Counted from the stretch's first letter, positions 45,327 to 54,976 are shown. The stretch: 60,608 nt of DNA from a cf. Phormidesmis sp. LEGE 11477 (GCF_015207105.1 NZ_JADEXO010000023.1:1-60608), one strand, 5' to 3'. A program made the numbers and translations. Notes: generated by a model not told the origin, from the letters alone.

Positions 45327-46127
45327 GTGAAAAAGCTAACTGGTCAAGTCTCTCGTAAGCAAGCGATCTTGAGACGCTACTGCCTTTTAATCTTCTTACT
45401 CTTATCCACCACTATCTTGCTCAGTCAACCTCATTGGCTGTTCACCCTTGCCAATCGCCTATATCCAGGTGCTCTCTACGCCGTGCAGCGAGACGACAGC
45501 CAGCCCAAAGCGATCGCGCTCACCATAGACGATGGCCCTAGTCCGGCTACCGCCAATATTCTATCCATACTCGATCGCTACGACGCTAAGGCCACTTTCT
45601 TCAACATCAGCGACCACCTATCCGGCTACGAGTCGATCGTGCAACAGTCCGTCGAATCCGGTCATGAGCTAGGCAATCATCTCACCGCCGACGAGCCCAG
45701 CATTCGCCTAGATATCGCCGACTTCGAGACAGCGCTACTCACCTCAGAAGCGGCGCTCTTGTCCTACTTACCCTCCGACTCACAGCTCAAATGGCTTCGA
45801 CCCGGCATGGGATTTTATAATACTAAAATGATAGAAGTTGCCCAGCGGCACGGCTATCAAGTAGTACTGGGCTCTACATTTCCCTACGATACGCATATTC
45901 ACTCTTCTCGCTTCGCCAGCGAATTCATCTTGCGAACTGTTCAATCAGGCGACATTGTTGTACTTCACGACGGAGAAGATAGAGGCATCCGAACAGCCAA
46001 GACGCTGGAAATCATTCTGCCAGAACTTCAAAAGCGCGGCTACAACGTGACAACACTCTCTAATCTAGCCACGTCTGATCTAACCACACAGAAGAGACAG
46101 CAACAGAAGCAGGCAGCGGTTGACTGA
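45327..46127 (+). CDS. Polysaccharide deacetylase (NodB domain), membrane-anchored or secreted
   Basis: The GTG at 45327 has AAGGA eight bases upstream; a GTG six bases earlier is too close to that site. An N-terminal hydrophobic segment (about residues 19-37) precedes the NodB domain: AIALTIDDGPSPATANIL with the catalytic and metal-binding D-D pair, ATFFNISDHL, the metal histidines in SGHELGNHLT, WLRPGMGFYN and, near the end, GDIVVLHDGE. Such enzymes remove N-acetyl groups from chitin-like or peptidoglycan sugars outside the cytoplasmic membrane. It is divergent from the VOC gene. Confidence 0.92.
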   Translation: MKKLTGQVSRKQAILRRYCLLIFLLLSTTILLSQPHWLFTLANRLYPGALYAVQRDDSQPKAIALTIDDGPSPATANILSILDRYDAKATFFNISDHLSGYESIVQQSVESGHELGNHLTADEPSIRLDIADFETALLTSEAALLSYLPSDSQLKWLRPGMGFYNTKMIEVAQRHGYQVVLGSTFPYDTHIHSSRFASEFILRTVQSGDIVVLHDGEDRGIRTAKTLEIILPELQKRGYNVTTLSNLATSDLTTQKRQQQKQAAVD

Positions 46128-46237
46128 GGTCACACGCATAAATCCCGGTTTTCTGTTCTAATCATTTTATAAAATAGAGAGCGTAGCGCCTCGCCTGTCC
46201 GTTTCATTTCGGCTGCTTTTATCTAGCTGCTTCATCT

Positions 46238-46906
46238 ATGGCTCAAGTTTCTCTAGATCAGATGGTACAGGCGCTAAAAGCCAAGCCTACCCTAGTGAGT
46301 TTTCCGACTGATACGGTGCCTGCCCTAGCCGCCGTACCCAGTCAGGCAGGCTTAATCTTTGAGGCAAAGCAGCGATCGCCTGAAAAGCCACTCATTTTGA
46401 TGGGCGCTTCTCTATCGGATCTATTGCCATACGTCTCTGGCCCGGATACAGCTATGGCAGAATGGCAGTCGATCGCACTGCGCCATTGGCCAGGTCAGCT
46501 AACGTTAGTGCTACCCGCTAGCGACCTTGCCCCCAAAAATCTCAACCCGCGCCCCACCGCCGACAGCGCCGGCACTATCGGCATCCGCGTCCCCGATCAT
46601 CCTATTGCCCTAGCGCTGCTGACTCAGATCGGCCCGCTAGCGACCACTAGCGCTAATCTCTCTGGCCAGCCAGCCCTCACCGATGTCAGCGCGATCGCCA
46701 AAACGTTTCCTAACGCCCTTACTTTAAAGCCAGCCGTTCTAGACCCAGCCGTTCTAGATCCAGCGGCCTTAGACTCAGCCGCCCTAGATGCCGCCCCAAA
46801 TCCAAAGCACTCTCAAAGCAAAACAGTCAGCGGCATGCCTTCTACCGTCGCCAAGTGGATGTCACCCGGCTGGCAAATCTTACGCCAGGGTAACATTCGG
46901 CTGTAG
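46238..46906 (+). CDS. tsaC: L-threonylcarbamoyladenylate synthase (TsaC/Sua5/YrdC)
   Basis: A 222-residue YrdC-fold protein. It has LVSFPTDTVPALAAVPSQAG, IFEAKQRSPEKPLILMG, HWPGQLTLVLPAS, GIRVPDHPIALALL and LATTSANLSGQPAL. It makes threonylcarbamoyl-AMP for the t6A modification of tRNA. An unusual segment at about residues 165-190 (AVLDP, AVLDP, AALDS, AALDA) is coded by a 15-bp tandem repeat and sits between the last helix and the conserved end PSTVAKW. The short, TsaC-like form lacks the Sua5 C-terminal domain. Confidence 0.93.
   Translation: MAQVSLDQMVQALKAKPTLVSFPTDTVPALAAVPSQAGLIFEAKQRSPEKPLILMGASLSDLLPYVSGPDTAMAEWQSIALRHWPGQLTLVLPASDLAPKNLNPRPTADSAGTIGIRVPDHPIALALLTQIGPLATTSANLSGQPALTDVSAIAKTFPNALTLKPAVLDPAVLDPAALDSAALDAAPNPKHSQSKTVSGMPSTVAKWMSPGWQILRQGNIRL
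46730..46789 (+). repeat. 15-bp in-frame tandem repeat within tsaC
   Basis: Four 15-bp units (46730-46744, 46745-46759, 46760-46774, 46775-46789) of the type CCAGCCGTTCTAGAC code for the pentapeptides AVLDP, AVLDP, AALDS and AALDA. The frame is kept, so the protein tolerates the insertion. Confidence 0.9.
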
Positions 46907-46970
46907 GCGACCAGGATTCGAGCTACTGTGAAAGGCGGCTAACCAGTTCCCCAGCGTCCTAGCATCTTCT

Positions 46971-47834
46971 ATGACTTGCAGCAATCCTTCGACACCCGCT
47001 TCTGAAATGGATCCAGCCTATCAGCAGCTATGGGCTCTTGAACGCTTCAAAAGTGGATTTTTAGCCCGCACTTCTCACGAGCTGCGATCGCCCATCAACG
47101 TCATCATCAGTCTCAGCCAATTGATCCTAGAAGATCTGTGCGAAGACCCTGAAGAAGAAAGAGAATTCATCGCTCAGTCCAAAGCTGCCGCCCTTAGAAC
47201 GCTAGCGCTTTTCGACCAGATTGCAGCCGTTTCAAAGCTAGACATCGGTAGAGAACCCGCAGCGCTAGACCAAACCGATCTCAGCTTTCTACTGCCAGAA
47301 GTAGAAATGCTGACAGCCCTGCAAGCAGCCAATCAAAACATTCGCTATACCGTCACCGCCCCCGTTGAAACAGTCGAAATCTGCACCGATAGAAAATGGT
47401 TAAAAAACACGCTAGTTAGCCTCGTTCAAGACGCCATTGCTCACACCAAGCTGTTGAGCCTCTTCGTAGACGAGGGTGAAGCTGAAACTGCCATCGTTAT
47501 AGAGTGCGATCGCGCCGCTACCGAGCTGCAAGCCGAGCGTGACAGCCTAGCCGAATTCATTTCAGATAGCCCCGGAGATCGCCCTAAAGGTAACCCCGAA
47601 GAGAATCAGCCCGAAAGCGAGCAATCTACAGACAGTCAATCTCTAGATGCCGACCTTAAAAGCATCCGATCTCAAAACGATCAGGTCCAAAATATCCAGC
47701 TTTCAACCGCGCTGATCTTAGCAACTGCGACGACCACGCTGCCTTTGATCAATGGCAGATTTGAAATCACCTCTCATCCGACTGCGAGCGATCGCGCCCA
47801 TCTAAAATGCATCTTTCCAAGACCAGCTAGTTAA
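46971..47834 (+). CDS. Histidine kinase-like protein with degenerate ATPase domain
   Basis: A 287-residue soluble protein. The HisKA dimerisation helix pair is intact, with H36 in LARTSHELRSPINVIISLSQ. The following ATPase region is poor: the N-box asparagine is replaced (SLVQDAIAHT), no DxGxG box is found, and an acidic spacer (about residues 195-240) takes the place of the ATP lid. It may be an inactive kinase that acts as phosphatase, scaffold or phosphotransfer partner. There is no sensor domain, and no response regulator is adjacent. A second ATG at 47007 (MDPAYQQLW) is possible. Confidence 0.8.
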   Translation: MTCSNPSTPASEMDPAYQQLWALERFKSGFLARTSHELRSPINVIISLSQLILEDLCEDPEEEREFIAQSKAAALRTLALFDQIAAVSKLDIGREPAALDQTDLSFLLPEVEMLTALQAANQNIRYTVTAPVETVEICTDRKWLKNTLVSLVQDAIAHTKLLSLFVDEGEAETAIVIECDRAATELQAERDSLAEFISDSPGDRPKGNPEENQPESEQSTDSQSLDADLKSIRSQNDQVQNIQLSTALILATATTTLPLINGRFEITSHPTASDRAHLKCIFPRPAS

Positions 47835-47918
47835 GATTCAGCTAGCTAAGATCAACTAGATAACCCTCTCAAGCGCCAGCTACCAGTCGGCTAAAGCAGT
47901 CCAAAATGACGCCCCAAG

Positions 47919-48395
47919 ATGACTCCATCCTCTGCTCTACCCACTGAGAGCAACCACTTCAAAGCCTACTATCAGCCCTGGATCGGCATTCTGCTTCTCG
48001 GTGTGGGCTTAGCTATCTGCGTCCTCTCTATAGGGTCTATGCTGCAATCTGGCTCGTTCAATAGCGCCATTATTCTAGGGAGCGGCCTCGCGATTGCTGG
48101 CTACCTTTACTTTACTCGTCCATATTTCACCCTCGCCCCCAATAGACTGACTATCTACAATCTCCTTGGCAAAGTCGTCAAGCGCTATCCGTTCGAGACT
48201 TTCAACAAACTAAGCGTAGAAAATGGCACCTTGTACGTGAAGAGCAGTTTTCTAGAAGGCGATCGACCAGAACCCACAAAGCTCAAGAAGTGGCTCGTCA
48301 AGTCCAAAGACTGGAAAAGGCTGCAAGAAACAATTGATATCGCTTTAGAAATCAGGACATCCGATGAAACTTCGTTCGATAGAGACCACCCCTAG
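47919..48395 (+). CDS. PH-like domain membrane protein
   Basis: A 158-residue protein with two adjacent membrane helices (about residues 21-42 and 49-66), then a small beta-rich domain: YFTLAPNRLTIYNLLGKVVKRYPFETF read as separate strands, then GTLYVKSS and a C-terminal helix. This resembles bacterial PH-domain (YdbS-type) membrane proteins. Its last 32 bases overlap the start of the CvfC-type gene in another frame, so the two are likely co-translated. Confidence 0.7.
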   Translation: MTPSSALPTESNHFKAYYQPWIGILLLGVGLAICVLSIGSMLQSGSFNSAIILGSGLAIAGYLYFTRPYFTLAPNRLTIYNLLGKVVKRYPFETFNKLSVENGTLYVKSSFLEGDRPEPTKLKKWLVKSKDWKRLQETIDIALEIRTSDETSFDRDHP

Positions 48396-49566
48396 TCCAA
48401 ACTGCATGAAGCTGAATCTAGACGGGCTGGCCAGCCACAAGCCAGTCACGCTCAAGGCCGGAGATCCTACAGACAGAGATCCTACAGCCGAAGTCGCTGA
48501 TGTCTTTCAAAATCTGCTGGCAATAGAAGGCGTTCAGTCTGTCTTTGCCATGAACGACTTTGTCACCCTAACGCGCAAAAGCAGCGCTGACTGGCAGAAA
48601 GTTCTAACGGCAGCGAGCCATCTGCTAGGTATTGCAGCAGACGCAGAGCCTAGCGTGAACGATAGCTTACAGGCTAAAACTGTTGAGGTCAGCACGACTA
48701 AAACCAAGACGACTGAGACCAAGACATCTTCTACGCAAAAATTCTCTCAGGTCGAAGTCGCCATTCAAAGGTTTCGAGGCATTCCGGTTCAGGTGCGGGC
48801 GACCAACAACGCAGAGCAAGCTCGGGTAGCCTTAAGCGATCGCTTTAATCAGGCACTGCAAAGAGCCATCGCTGCTACAGACGCGAACTATGTCGCTGAG
48901 CGAATCTGGGCACCGTATCAGCCACAGTTTGGGAAGGTAGATGCGATCGCCCAGCAGGTGGCTGAAGAGATAGAAACCCTCATAGATGACCCAGAGCTGA
49001 CTAGGCTAGAGCAACAGGCGATCGCACCCAAGCAAACAGTATTTTCTGCCGAACAAACTTCAGCAGAACTCCTAGCCCACCTTCAACAGTCTGACTGGAA
49101 ACAACGACTAAGGGCGATCCAACAAATTGAAATCAACAAAGAGACTTTTTCCGCAATTGTTGCTGCGCTGACAGACAACCGAGCAGCCATTCGGCGTTGG
49201 GCAGCGGCGCTACTCGGTGCCAGCGAACGTGACGAATCAGTCCGCCCCCTTTGCCAAATGTTACTGACTGATTCATCCCCTATCGTTCGGCGTACCGCTG
49301 GAGACGCGCTGAGCGATCTAGGTAACACCCAGGCCAGTGCAGCCATGGTTAATGCGCTGGGTGATACATCAGCCCTGGTGCGCTGGCGAGCGGCTAGATA
49401 CCTAAACGAAATGGGCGATAAAAGTGCAATAGAGCCACTGACTCAGGCTATAGCGTCTGAAAGCGAATTTGACGTCCGCGTAGAAATGACCGCAGCGCTT
49501 GAGCGTATTCAAATGGGCGCAGCCTCCCAGCTACCGATGTGGATGCGAATTAGCAATGCTAACTAG
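48364..49566 (+). CDS. Conserved virulence factor C-like protein: Nfu N-terminal domain plus HEAT repeats
   Basis: A 400-residue protein. Residues 1-90 form an Nfu/NifU N-terminal-type domain (RSIETTPSPNCMKLNLDG, LLAIEGVQSVFAMNDFVTL). A lysine/threonine linker follows, then a virulence-factor-type middle domain (EVAIQRFRGIPVQVR, ALSDRFNQALQRAI), then HEAT repeats at about 225-390 (RQ-AALLGASERDES, DSSPIVRRTAGDALSDLG, DTSALVRWRAARYLNEMGD). This architecture is that of CvfC, first named in staphylococci. It lacks the cysteines of iron-sulfur scaffold domains. The cyanobacterial role is unknown. It overlaps the preceding gene by 32 bases. Confidence 0.82.
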   Translation: MKLRSIETTPSPNCMKLNLDGLASHKPVTLKAGDPTDRDPTAEVADVFQNLLAIEGVQSVFAMNDFVTLTRKSSADWQKVLTAASHLLGIAADAEPSVNDSLQAKTVEVSTTKTKTTETKTSSTQKFSQVEVAIQRFRGIPVQVRATNNAEQARVALSDRFNQALQRAIAATDANYVAERIWAPYQPQFGKVDAIAQQVAEEIETLIDDPELTRLEQQAIAPKQTVFSAEQTSAELLAHLQQSDWKQRLRAIQQIEINKETFSAIVAALTDNRAAIRRWAAALLGASERDESVRPLCQMLLTDSSPIVRRTAGDALSDLGNTQASAAMVNALGDTSALVRWRAARYLNEMGDKSAIEPLTQAIASESEFDVRVEMTAALERIQMGAASQLPMWMRISNAN

Positions 49567-49584
49567 ACTCACTAGCTAGTCTAG
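49563..49584 (+). terminator. Small hairpin at the CvfC-like stop codon
   Basis: CTAGACT (49563-49569) and AGTCTAG (49578-49584) pair across an eight-base loop, and the stem contains the TAG stop. There is no T-run behind it, so termination is uncertain. Confidence 0.3.
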
Positions 49585-49716
49585 ATGGAATCAAGCAGGT
49601 CTAGATCACGTGCCAGATTGAACACCAGCATCGTTCTTCACCGCTGCTGTGGCATGATGGCGGCAGCATATTGGCCTAGTCATCAAAACTGCTAGGCACA
49701 GATAAAGGAGCAGAAC

Positions 49717-51201
49717 ATGCAGGCCATTGATTGGGCAATTGTGGGAGTGTACGGGCTGATCTTGCTAGCCATCAGCATCGCAGTTAGCCGACAGCAGGGC
49801 AGTACGGATGAGTATTTCAGAGGCGCTCGGCAGCTACCCTGGTGGGCGATCGGCTTTTCAATTATTGCCACGTCGTTTTCAGCGGCCTCTCTGCTCGGTG
49901 GGCCAGGAGAAGGATACAACAATGGCCTTCTATACCTACAGCTCCAGTTTGGCGATCTGTTGGGATATCTGCTGGTTATCTTTCTGTTTCTCCCCTTCTT
50001 TGTCGGGCTAAACCTAACGACAGCTTATGAATATCTAGAGCGGCGATTTGATGGCAAGACGCGATCGCTCGGCTCCCTCTGCTTTTTACTATTTGTGATC
50101 GCTCGTTTGGGCGGTCTGCTATACGCGGCCTCTCTGGCGGTCTCAACGGTGATCGGCATTTCCTTACCACTCGCTATTCTGCTGGTCGGAGCGGTTTCGA
50201 TTGTCTATACAATAACGGGCGGTATCGCCGCAGTCGTCTGGACAGATGTTCTCCAGTTCGCCATGATTTTTGTTGGCTTGGGTGCTGGCATTTGGGCGGC
50301 GTCACAAGGCGTAGCTGGTGGCCTAGGCGAGCTATGGACCACAGCCGGAGAAGCTGGCAAGCTGACAGTCATCAACGCCCGCTGGGAGCCCGACTCAATT
50401 CGCTCACTGCCGACGGCTTTGTTTGCCTATGGCACGCTGGCTTTTGCCGTGGCAGGCACCAATCAACAGTCAGTGCAGCGCTATGTCTCTTGTGCCACGG
50501 TTGAAGACGGACGCAAAGCCATTTTGCTGGGATGGTTTTCTGGCTTTATCGGCGTCGTGGCAACGTTAATTTTAGGCGTGCTGTTGTTTGGGTTTTATAC
50601 GGCCAATCCTGGACTACCAGAGGATATTCCGGCTGATGGAATTCTGCCTTATTTCATCGTGAATAACGGTCTGCCCGGTACGTCTGGGCTGTTGGTAGCC
50701 GCAATTCTGGCAGCGGCGATGTCGTCGATCGATTCGGCGCTGCATTCTCTTGCCACCTGTATGACGGTGGATTTTTATCAGCGCTATTCAACTAGTGAGG
50801 TGAGCGAGGCGCGATCGCTCAAAGTTGCCCAGGGTCTAATCGCCGTTTGGGGCATCATCGGCATTGCTTCTGCTTTCTATGTCGCCTCCACCGGAGAAGC
50901 GCTATTGCCGTTTTTGATCAAGTACACCGCGATGTTCTTAGGGCCACTGTTAGGACTATTTCTAATGGGCGTTCTGCTGCCTCGGGTGAATGCTAATGGT
51001 GCCTTCTATGGAACGATTGGCGCAGTGATTTTACTGGCAATCGGCACGACTTCAGGGCTGTTTGCCTTCCCCGGAATCTGGCAGTCTGCAGTAATTGCAC
51101 CAGTTGCGGTACTGCTAGGTCTAGCGATCTCCCTATTGGGGAAGGTTCCATCCCAAAGATCTACAAAAGGACTTACGTTTTGGAGCAAATCGGTAGAGTA
51201 G
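49717..51201 (+). CDS. Sodium:solute symporter family protein
   Basis: A 494-residue polytopic protein with about 13 hydrophobic segments. The SSS family is recognised by DEYFRGARQLPWWAIGFSII followed by ATSFSAASLLGGPGEGY, ITGGIAAVVWTDVLQFAMIF, FAVAGTNQQSVQRYVSC and LAAAMSSIDSALHSLATC. The substrate may be an amino acid, sugar or osmolyte such as proline; residues do not decide. AAAGGAG lies eight bases before the ATG. The SDR gene follows by 85 bases and could be co-transcribed. Confidence 0.93.
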   Translation: MQAIDWAIVGVYGLILLAISIAVSRQQGSTDEYFRGARQLPWWAIGFSIIATSFSAASLLGGPGEGYNNGLLYLQLQFGDLLGYLLVIFLFLPFFVGLNLTTAYEYLERRFDGKTRSLGSLCFLLFVIARLGGLLYAASLAVSTVIGISLPLAILLVGAVSIVYTITGGIAAVVWTDVLQFAMIFVGLGAGIWAASQGVAGGLGELWTTAGEAGKLTVINARWEPDSIRSLPTALFAYGTLAFAVAGTNQQSVQRYVSCATVEDGRKAILLGWFSGFIGVVATLILGVLLFGFYTANPGLPEDIPADGILPYFIVNNGLPGTSGLLVAAILAAAMSSIDSALHSLATCMTVDFYQRYSTSEVSEARSLKVAQGLIAVWGIIGIASAFYVASTGEALLPFLIKYTAMFLGPLLGLFLMGVLLPRVNANGAFYGTIGAVILLAIGTTSGLFAFPGIWQSAVIAPVAVLLGLAISLLGKVPSQRSTKGLTFWSKSVE

Positions 51202-51286
51202 GCTTAGTCTTAAGGTGACTTCGATTCGCTCAAATTCAGCTACTGCTTCCACCACTCTTTCGCCGACTATCCTCTTAAAAACTACG

Positions 51287-52090
51287 ATGGCTCAGCATGT
51301 TTTGATTACAGGCGCTTCTCAGGGCACGGGGAAAGCCACAGCGCTAAAGTTTGCCACAGAAGGCTGGGATGTGACCTTAGCCGCTCGGCAGGCAGATAGA
51401 TTGCAGGCTGTCGCCGAGCAGATAGAGCAAATGGGTCAAAAGGCGATCGCACTACCTACAGACGTTAGCAACCCGGAGCAAGTGACGGCCCTAGTCGAAA
51501 AATCCCTAGCTACCTTCGGCAAAATAGACGCGCTAATTAATAATGCAGGCATTTGTCTAACCGGGCCGATGGTCAACACTAGCCTAGAAGACTGGCATCG
51601 TATCTTCGACACTAATTTTTGGGGCTATATCCACACGATCCAAGCCGCCTTGCCAGCCATGCTGTCTGCGGGCACAGGTTCAATCATCAACGTCGGCTCA
51701 ATTGGCGGCAAAATGCCGATGCCCAACATGACAGCTTACTGCGCTAGCAAATATGCGCTGACTGGCATGACCGAAACGCTGCGCCTAGAACTAGTCTCCA
51801 AGGGTATCCACGTAGGCATTGTGCATCCAGGCATTATCGACAGCGACTTTTTAGAAAGGGCAATGTTTCGAGGGAGTGACGATCAAGCAGTGCAAAGCCG
51901 TCAAAGTCAGATGGATCAGGCGCTACAGTCCGGTATCGCTAGTCAGCCAGAAGATATTGCCGAGGCTATCTGGAAAGCAGTGCAAAAAGAACAGAATGAA
52001 GCTGTCGTCGGCGTGAGTGCGATCGCCACGGGTCTCAACCGCCTCTTTCCTGCTCTGACGCAGTGGGCACTGAGCCAGGGCGCTAGCTAA
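51287..52090 (+). CDS. Short-chain dehydrogenase/reductase
   Basis: About 267 residues from ATG at 51287 (MAQHVLITGASQGTGKAT), which puts the TGASQGTG cofactor motif at residue 8 as usual. An in-frame GTG at 51215 would add an unlikely leader. Other SDR hallmarks are LINNAGICLTGP, the catalytic serine in IINVGSIGGK, and YCASKYALTGM with the Y-x-x-x-K pair. It is a classical SDR with NAD(P)H-dependent oxidoreductase activity; the substrate is unknown. The stop is 17 bases from that of the convergent kinase gene. Confidence 0.92.
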   Translation: MAQHVLITGASQGTGKATALKFATEGWDVTLAARQADRLQAVAEQIEQMGQKAIALPTDVSNPEQVTALVEKSLATFGKIDALINNAGICLTGPMVNTSLEDWHRIFDTNFWGYIHTIQAALPAMLSAGTGSIINVGSIGGKMPMPNMTAYCASKYALTGMTETLRLELVSKGIHVGIVHPGIIDSDFLERAMFRGSDDQAVQSRQSQMDQALQSGIASQPEDIAEAIWKAVQKEQNEAVVGVSAIATGLNRLFPALTQWALSQGAS

Positions 52091-52107
52091 CAGCAGCTTG
52101 CTATCAG

Positions 52108-54048
52108 TCAAGCCGATATCGGTAGCGTAATCACAAATTCTGTTCCTTTTCCTATTTCAGAATTGACTTCAATCGTGCCCTGATGCTGCTGAATAATCTT
52201 AAAACAAATGCCTAGTCCAAGACCTGTCCCCTTACCTATTGGCTTGGTTGTAAAAAACGGATCGAATATCTTTGCCTTTACTTCAGGCGGCATGCCAGGA
52301 CCAGTGTCGCGGATGCAGATTTGAACGCGGTTTTCAGACAGCGTACGGGTCGTAATCTCTAGCTGCTTTGGCTGAGAATCAGTCTCTAGCATCGCATCCA
52401 AAGCATTGGCAATAATGTTAGTAAAAACCTGATTGAGCTGAGCCGGTGAACACCTCACTAGCGGCAAAGGCTCATACGCCTTCACGATGTCTATCCCTTC
52501 TTTCACTCGGTGATTCAAAATTAGCAGCGTACTGTCTAGCCCTTCACAAAGGTCCACATCTTTGATAGTCGCTTCGTCCAAACGAGAAAAATTCCGCAGC
52601 GAGACAACAATATCTCGAACCCGCTGTGTTCCTATTTTTACTGAAGACAAGATTTTAGCCGAATCTTCTAACAAAAAGTCAATTTCAATCTCTTCTTTCT
52701 TCTCTAAAATGGAGTCACTAGGGTTCGGATATTCTGCTTGATAAGTTTCTAACAGATCAACCAAATCACTGAAGTACCCACTGAGCGGAGCTACATTACC
52801 CTGGATAAAATTAATTGGATTATTAATCTCATGAGCAATGCCTGCGACCATTTGGCCGAGGCTCGACATTTTCTCTGTCTGAATCAGCTGCGCTTGGGTC
52901 TCTTTTAGCTGCGCGATCGCCTCTGATAGCTCTTTAGTTCGTGCGTCCACCCTTGCTTCTAAAGTATGAGCTGACAATTCAAGTTCCTGAGTGTATTGTC
53001 CCACCCACTCAATCAGCTGATTAAGCGAGACAGCAAGCATACCAATTTCATCTTGGCCTCTAACCGGCACCTGCAAACTATAGTTGTTATCTTTAACAAC
53101 GTTTAAGGCAACTTCTGTAATCTCTTGAATAGGAGACGCAATCCACTTTGCTAGGTAGTATCCGATAATAGAGAGTAAAGCTGCTCCAATAGTGCCTGGA
53201 ATCAAGACCAGCGTCCAGAGTCTTGCCTTAGCCCTATGAAGAGGGGCTTGAGACACTAACAAAATAACTTCAAAATGTTCTTTATCAAGTCCGTCCAAAG
53301 AGACAACCTGCGCTAGATACGACTCACCTTTGAAGCTCATCATTACCGAACTTTCGACATGGTTCTCTTCTTCCCAAGGAAAACTATCTATCTCTGAAGA
53401 AAACGTAGAAGCCAGCACCTGTTGACCAGACAGCGCTACTATCTGCTCATCAATAGAGCTGTTGATCTGCAGCAATAGCTCATCGCTGAGCACTGTTCCT
53501 AAAAGTGCGCCGCCAACCACACCAGCATTGTCTTTAATCGGTGCAGTACCTAGTAAAATCGGCGGGCGATCGCCAGTCGAACCCACTACTGTAGATAGGC
53601 TTGCACCCACCATCAACGAATCAAGCACAGCTTCGGTGCGGATATCTAAATCACGAAAAGGTAGCGATCTAGTATCTACTAAAACCTCGCGATCGCGATT
53701 AAACACCATGATCACATTAGTCTCTAAAACAGCCGTACTCGGTAAAATTCGCTGTTTCAGTAAAATCCGGTCTGATTGCGACGTTCCTTTAATAATCGGA
53801 TCTTCATTCGCTAACAGCCGAGCACTGCGTCTGAGGTTAGTCAGCTCTCTATTCAGCTCTCGCTCTACTAAGCTTGCAAGTTCTGTCGCCCGTTCTCTTT
53901 GATCGATATCTAACTGTCTGGAAAAATGTTTGCCTATTAGCAGAACGCCTAATACCCAAAAGATCAAGAAGGCAAAGATAAATGGCAAGGAGATCTTAAT
54001 AGGTAGCGAAGCTCGGCTGTAGCTAGATTCGCTATGCATGATTGACAT
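52108..54048 (-). CDS. Membrane sensor histidine kinase with extracytoplasmic Cache-like domain and HAMP
   Basis: A 646-residue protein. Membrane helix about 16-38, periplasmic sensing region about 40-277 (with [20 protein letters not shown] of the dCache type), second helix about 278-300, HAMP about 300-352 ([20 protein letters not shown]), a coiled coil about 355-395, H406 in [20 protein letters not shown], and an ATPase domain with [17 protein letters not shown] and GTGLGLGIC. The HEINNP type of H-box is common in cyanobacterial kinases acting with separate regulators. It lies 76 bases downstream of a solute-binding lipoprotein on the same strand, a likely sensor pair. Confidence 0.93.
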   Translation of the reverse strand: MSIMHSESSYSRASLPIKISLPFIFAFLIFWVLGVLLIGKHFSRQLDIDQRERATELASLVERELNRELTNLRRSARLLANEDPIIKGTSQSDRILLKQRILPSTAVLETNVIMVFNRDREVLVDTRSLPFRDLDIRTEAVLDSLMVGASLSTVVGSTGDRPPILLGTAPIKDNAGVVGGALLGTVLSDELLLQINSSIDEQIVALSGQQVLASTFSSEIDSFPWEEENHVESSVMMSFKGESYLAQVVSLDGLDKEHFEVILLVSQAPLHRAKARLWTLVLIPGTIGAALLSIIGYYLAKWIASPIQEITEVALNVVKDNNYSLQVPVRGQDEIGMLAVSLNQLIEWVGQYTQELELSAHTLEARVDARTKELSEAIAQLKETQAQLIQTEKMSSLGQMVAGIAHEINNPINFIQGNVAPLSGYFSDLVDLLETYQAEYPNPSDSILEKKEEIEIDFLLEDSAKILSSVKIGTQRVRDIVVSLRNFSRLDEATIKDVDLCEGLDSTLLILNHRVKEGIDIVKAYEPLPLVRCSPAQLNQVFTNIIANALDAMLETDSQPKQLEITTRTLSENRVQICIRDTGPGMPPEVKAKIFDPFFTTKPIGKGTGLGLGICFKIIQQHQGTIEVNSEIGKGTEFVITLPISA

Positions 54049-54124
54049 TTTTACAATGTATAACAGGCGTACATTTTATCTTCAGCATCTGACAGCGAAC
54101 GCTCAATCAAGAGCGCTATAAAGA

Positions 54125-54976
54125 CTAGCCCTCTTCGGCTTCAAAATCGTTTTCATATTCACTCAAAATCTGCTGCCCTTCTTCACTAGCGACAAAAGTA
54201 GCGAAGTCTTCAGCCATGGAAGAAGGGCTTGGAGATAAAGCAATGCCCAATGGCACGGTCATTAGATAGTCGCCAGCGCGAATATTCGCTACCGATGGGC
54301 CAATGCTATCAAGGCTAAGTATAGTGAGCGGCAATTCGGATAGCTCTTGGCTAAGCGGCACGGCCGCTATCGAGAAATCAGTCGTCGCTGCGCCTTCAAC
54401 CAAATCATCATCGTCGGCGAAGAAAATAGCGTCTGACGTAATCTCTAATGTTTCGCCCAGATAAGCCTGTCGTAGAACCTGCTTCTCATTTTCGTCTTCT
54501 GTAAAGTCAAACAAAACGATGCCTGCATCTGGGCCGCCAACCTCTTGCCAATTTCTGATTTGGCCTGAGTAGATAGCTTTAAGTTCATCGGCAGTCAGAT
54601 CAGAGATGCCCGCCACGCTATCATGTACGACGATAACCAGCGGCACTTCCATCAAGGGCACATACCTCAGTCCAGCGCTTACTTCGGCCTCAGTGAGTTC
54701 TCGGCTTAGCGCACCAATATCTAGCGTATCAGCCTTCACACCCTGTATCCCGGCGCTGGTCTGGCTCGGGGGCGCAAATTTGGCTTCAGCGTTGCCCACA
54801 GCCTTACTGTAGCCTTCAGTCAGCGCCTCTAAAACCTCATAAGTTTCCGCAGATCCCCCTATGTCAAGAACTTCAGTTACGGCTTGAGAGGCAGAATCAG
54901 CGCTAGGGGGAGAACAGCTCACTGTACCAAGCAAAGCTCCCCCTATCAAAACAGTCGTCAACGATTTCCTTAGCAT
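54125..54976 (-). CDS. PstS-like periplasmic solute-binding lipoprotein
   Basis: A 283-residue protein with a lipoprotein signal ([12 protein letters not shown], modified C21). The mature part is a PBP-like/PstS-type domain: LDIGGSAETYEVLEALTEGY, DIGALSRELTEAE, VPLVIVVHDSVAG, LTADELKAIYSGQIRNWQEV and FATFVASEEGQQILS. It binds phosphate or a related anion in the family. No permease genes (PstC/A/B) are nearby. Its position before the Cache-type kinase suggests a sensing rather than an uptake role. Confidence 0.88.
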   Translation of the reverse strand: MLRKSLTTVLIGGALLGTVSCSPPSADSASQAVTEVLDIGGSAETYEVLEALTEGYSKAVGNAEAKFAPPSQTSAGIQGVKADTLDIGALSRELTEAEVSAGLRYVPLMEVPLVIVVHDSVAGISDLTADELKAIYSGQIRNWQEVGGPDAGIVLFDFTEDENEKQVLRQAYLGETLEITSDAIFFADDDDLVEGAATTDFSIAAVPLSQELSELPLTILSLDSIGPSVANIRAGDYLMTVPLGIALSPSPSSMAEDFATFVASEEGQQILSEYENDFEAEEG

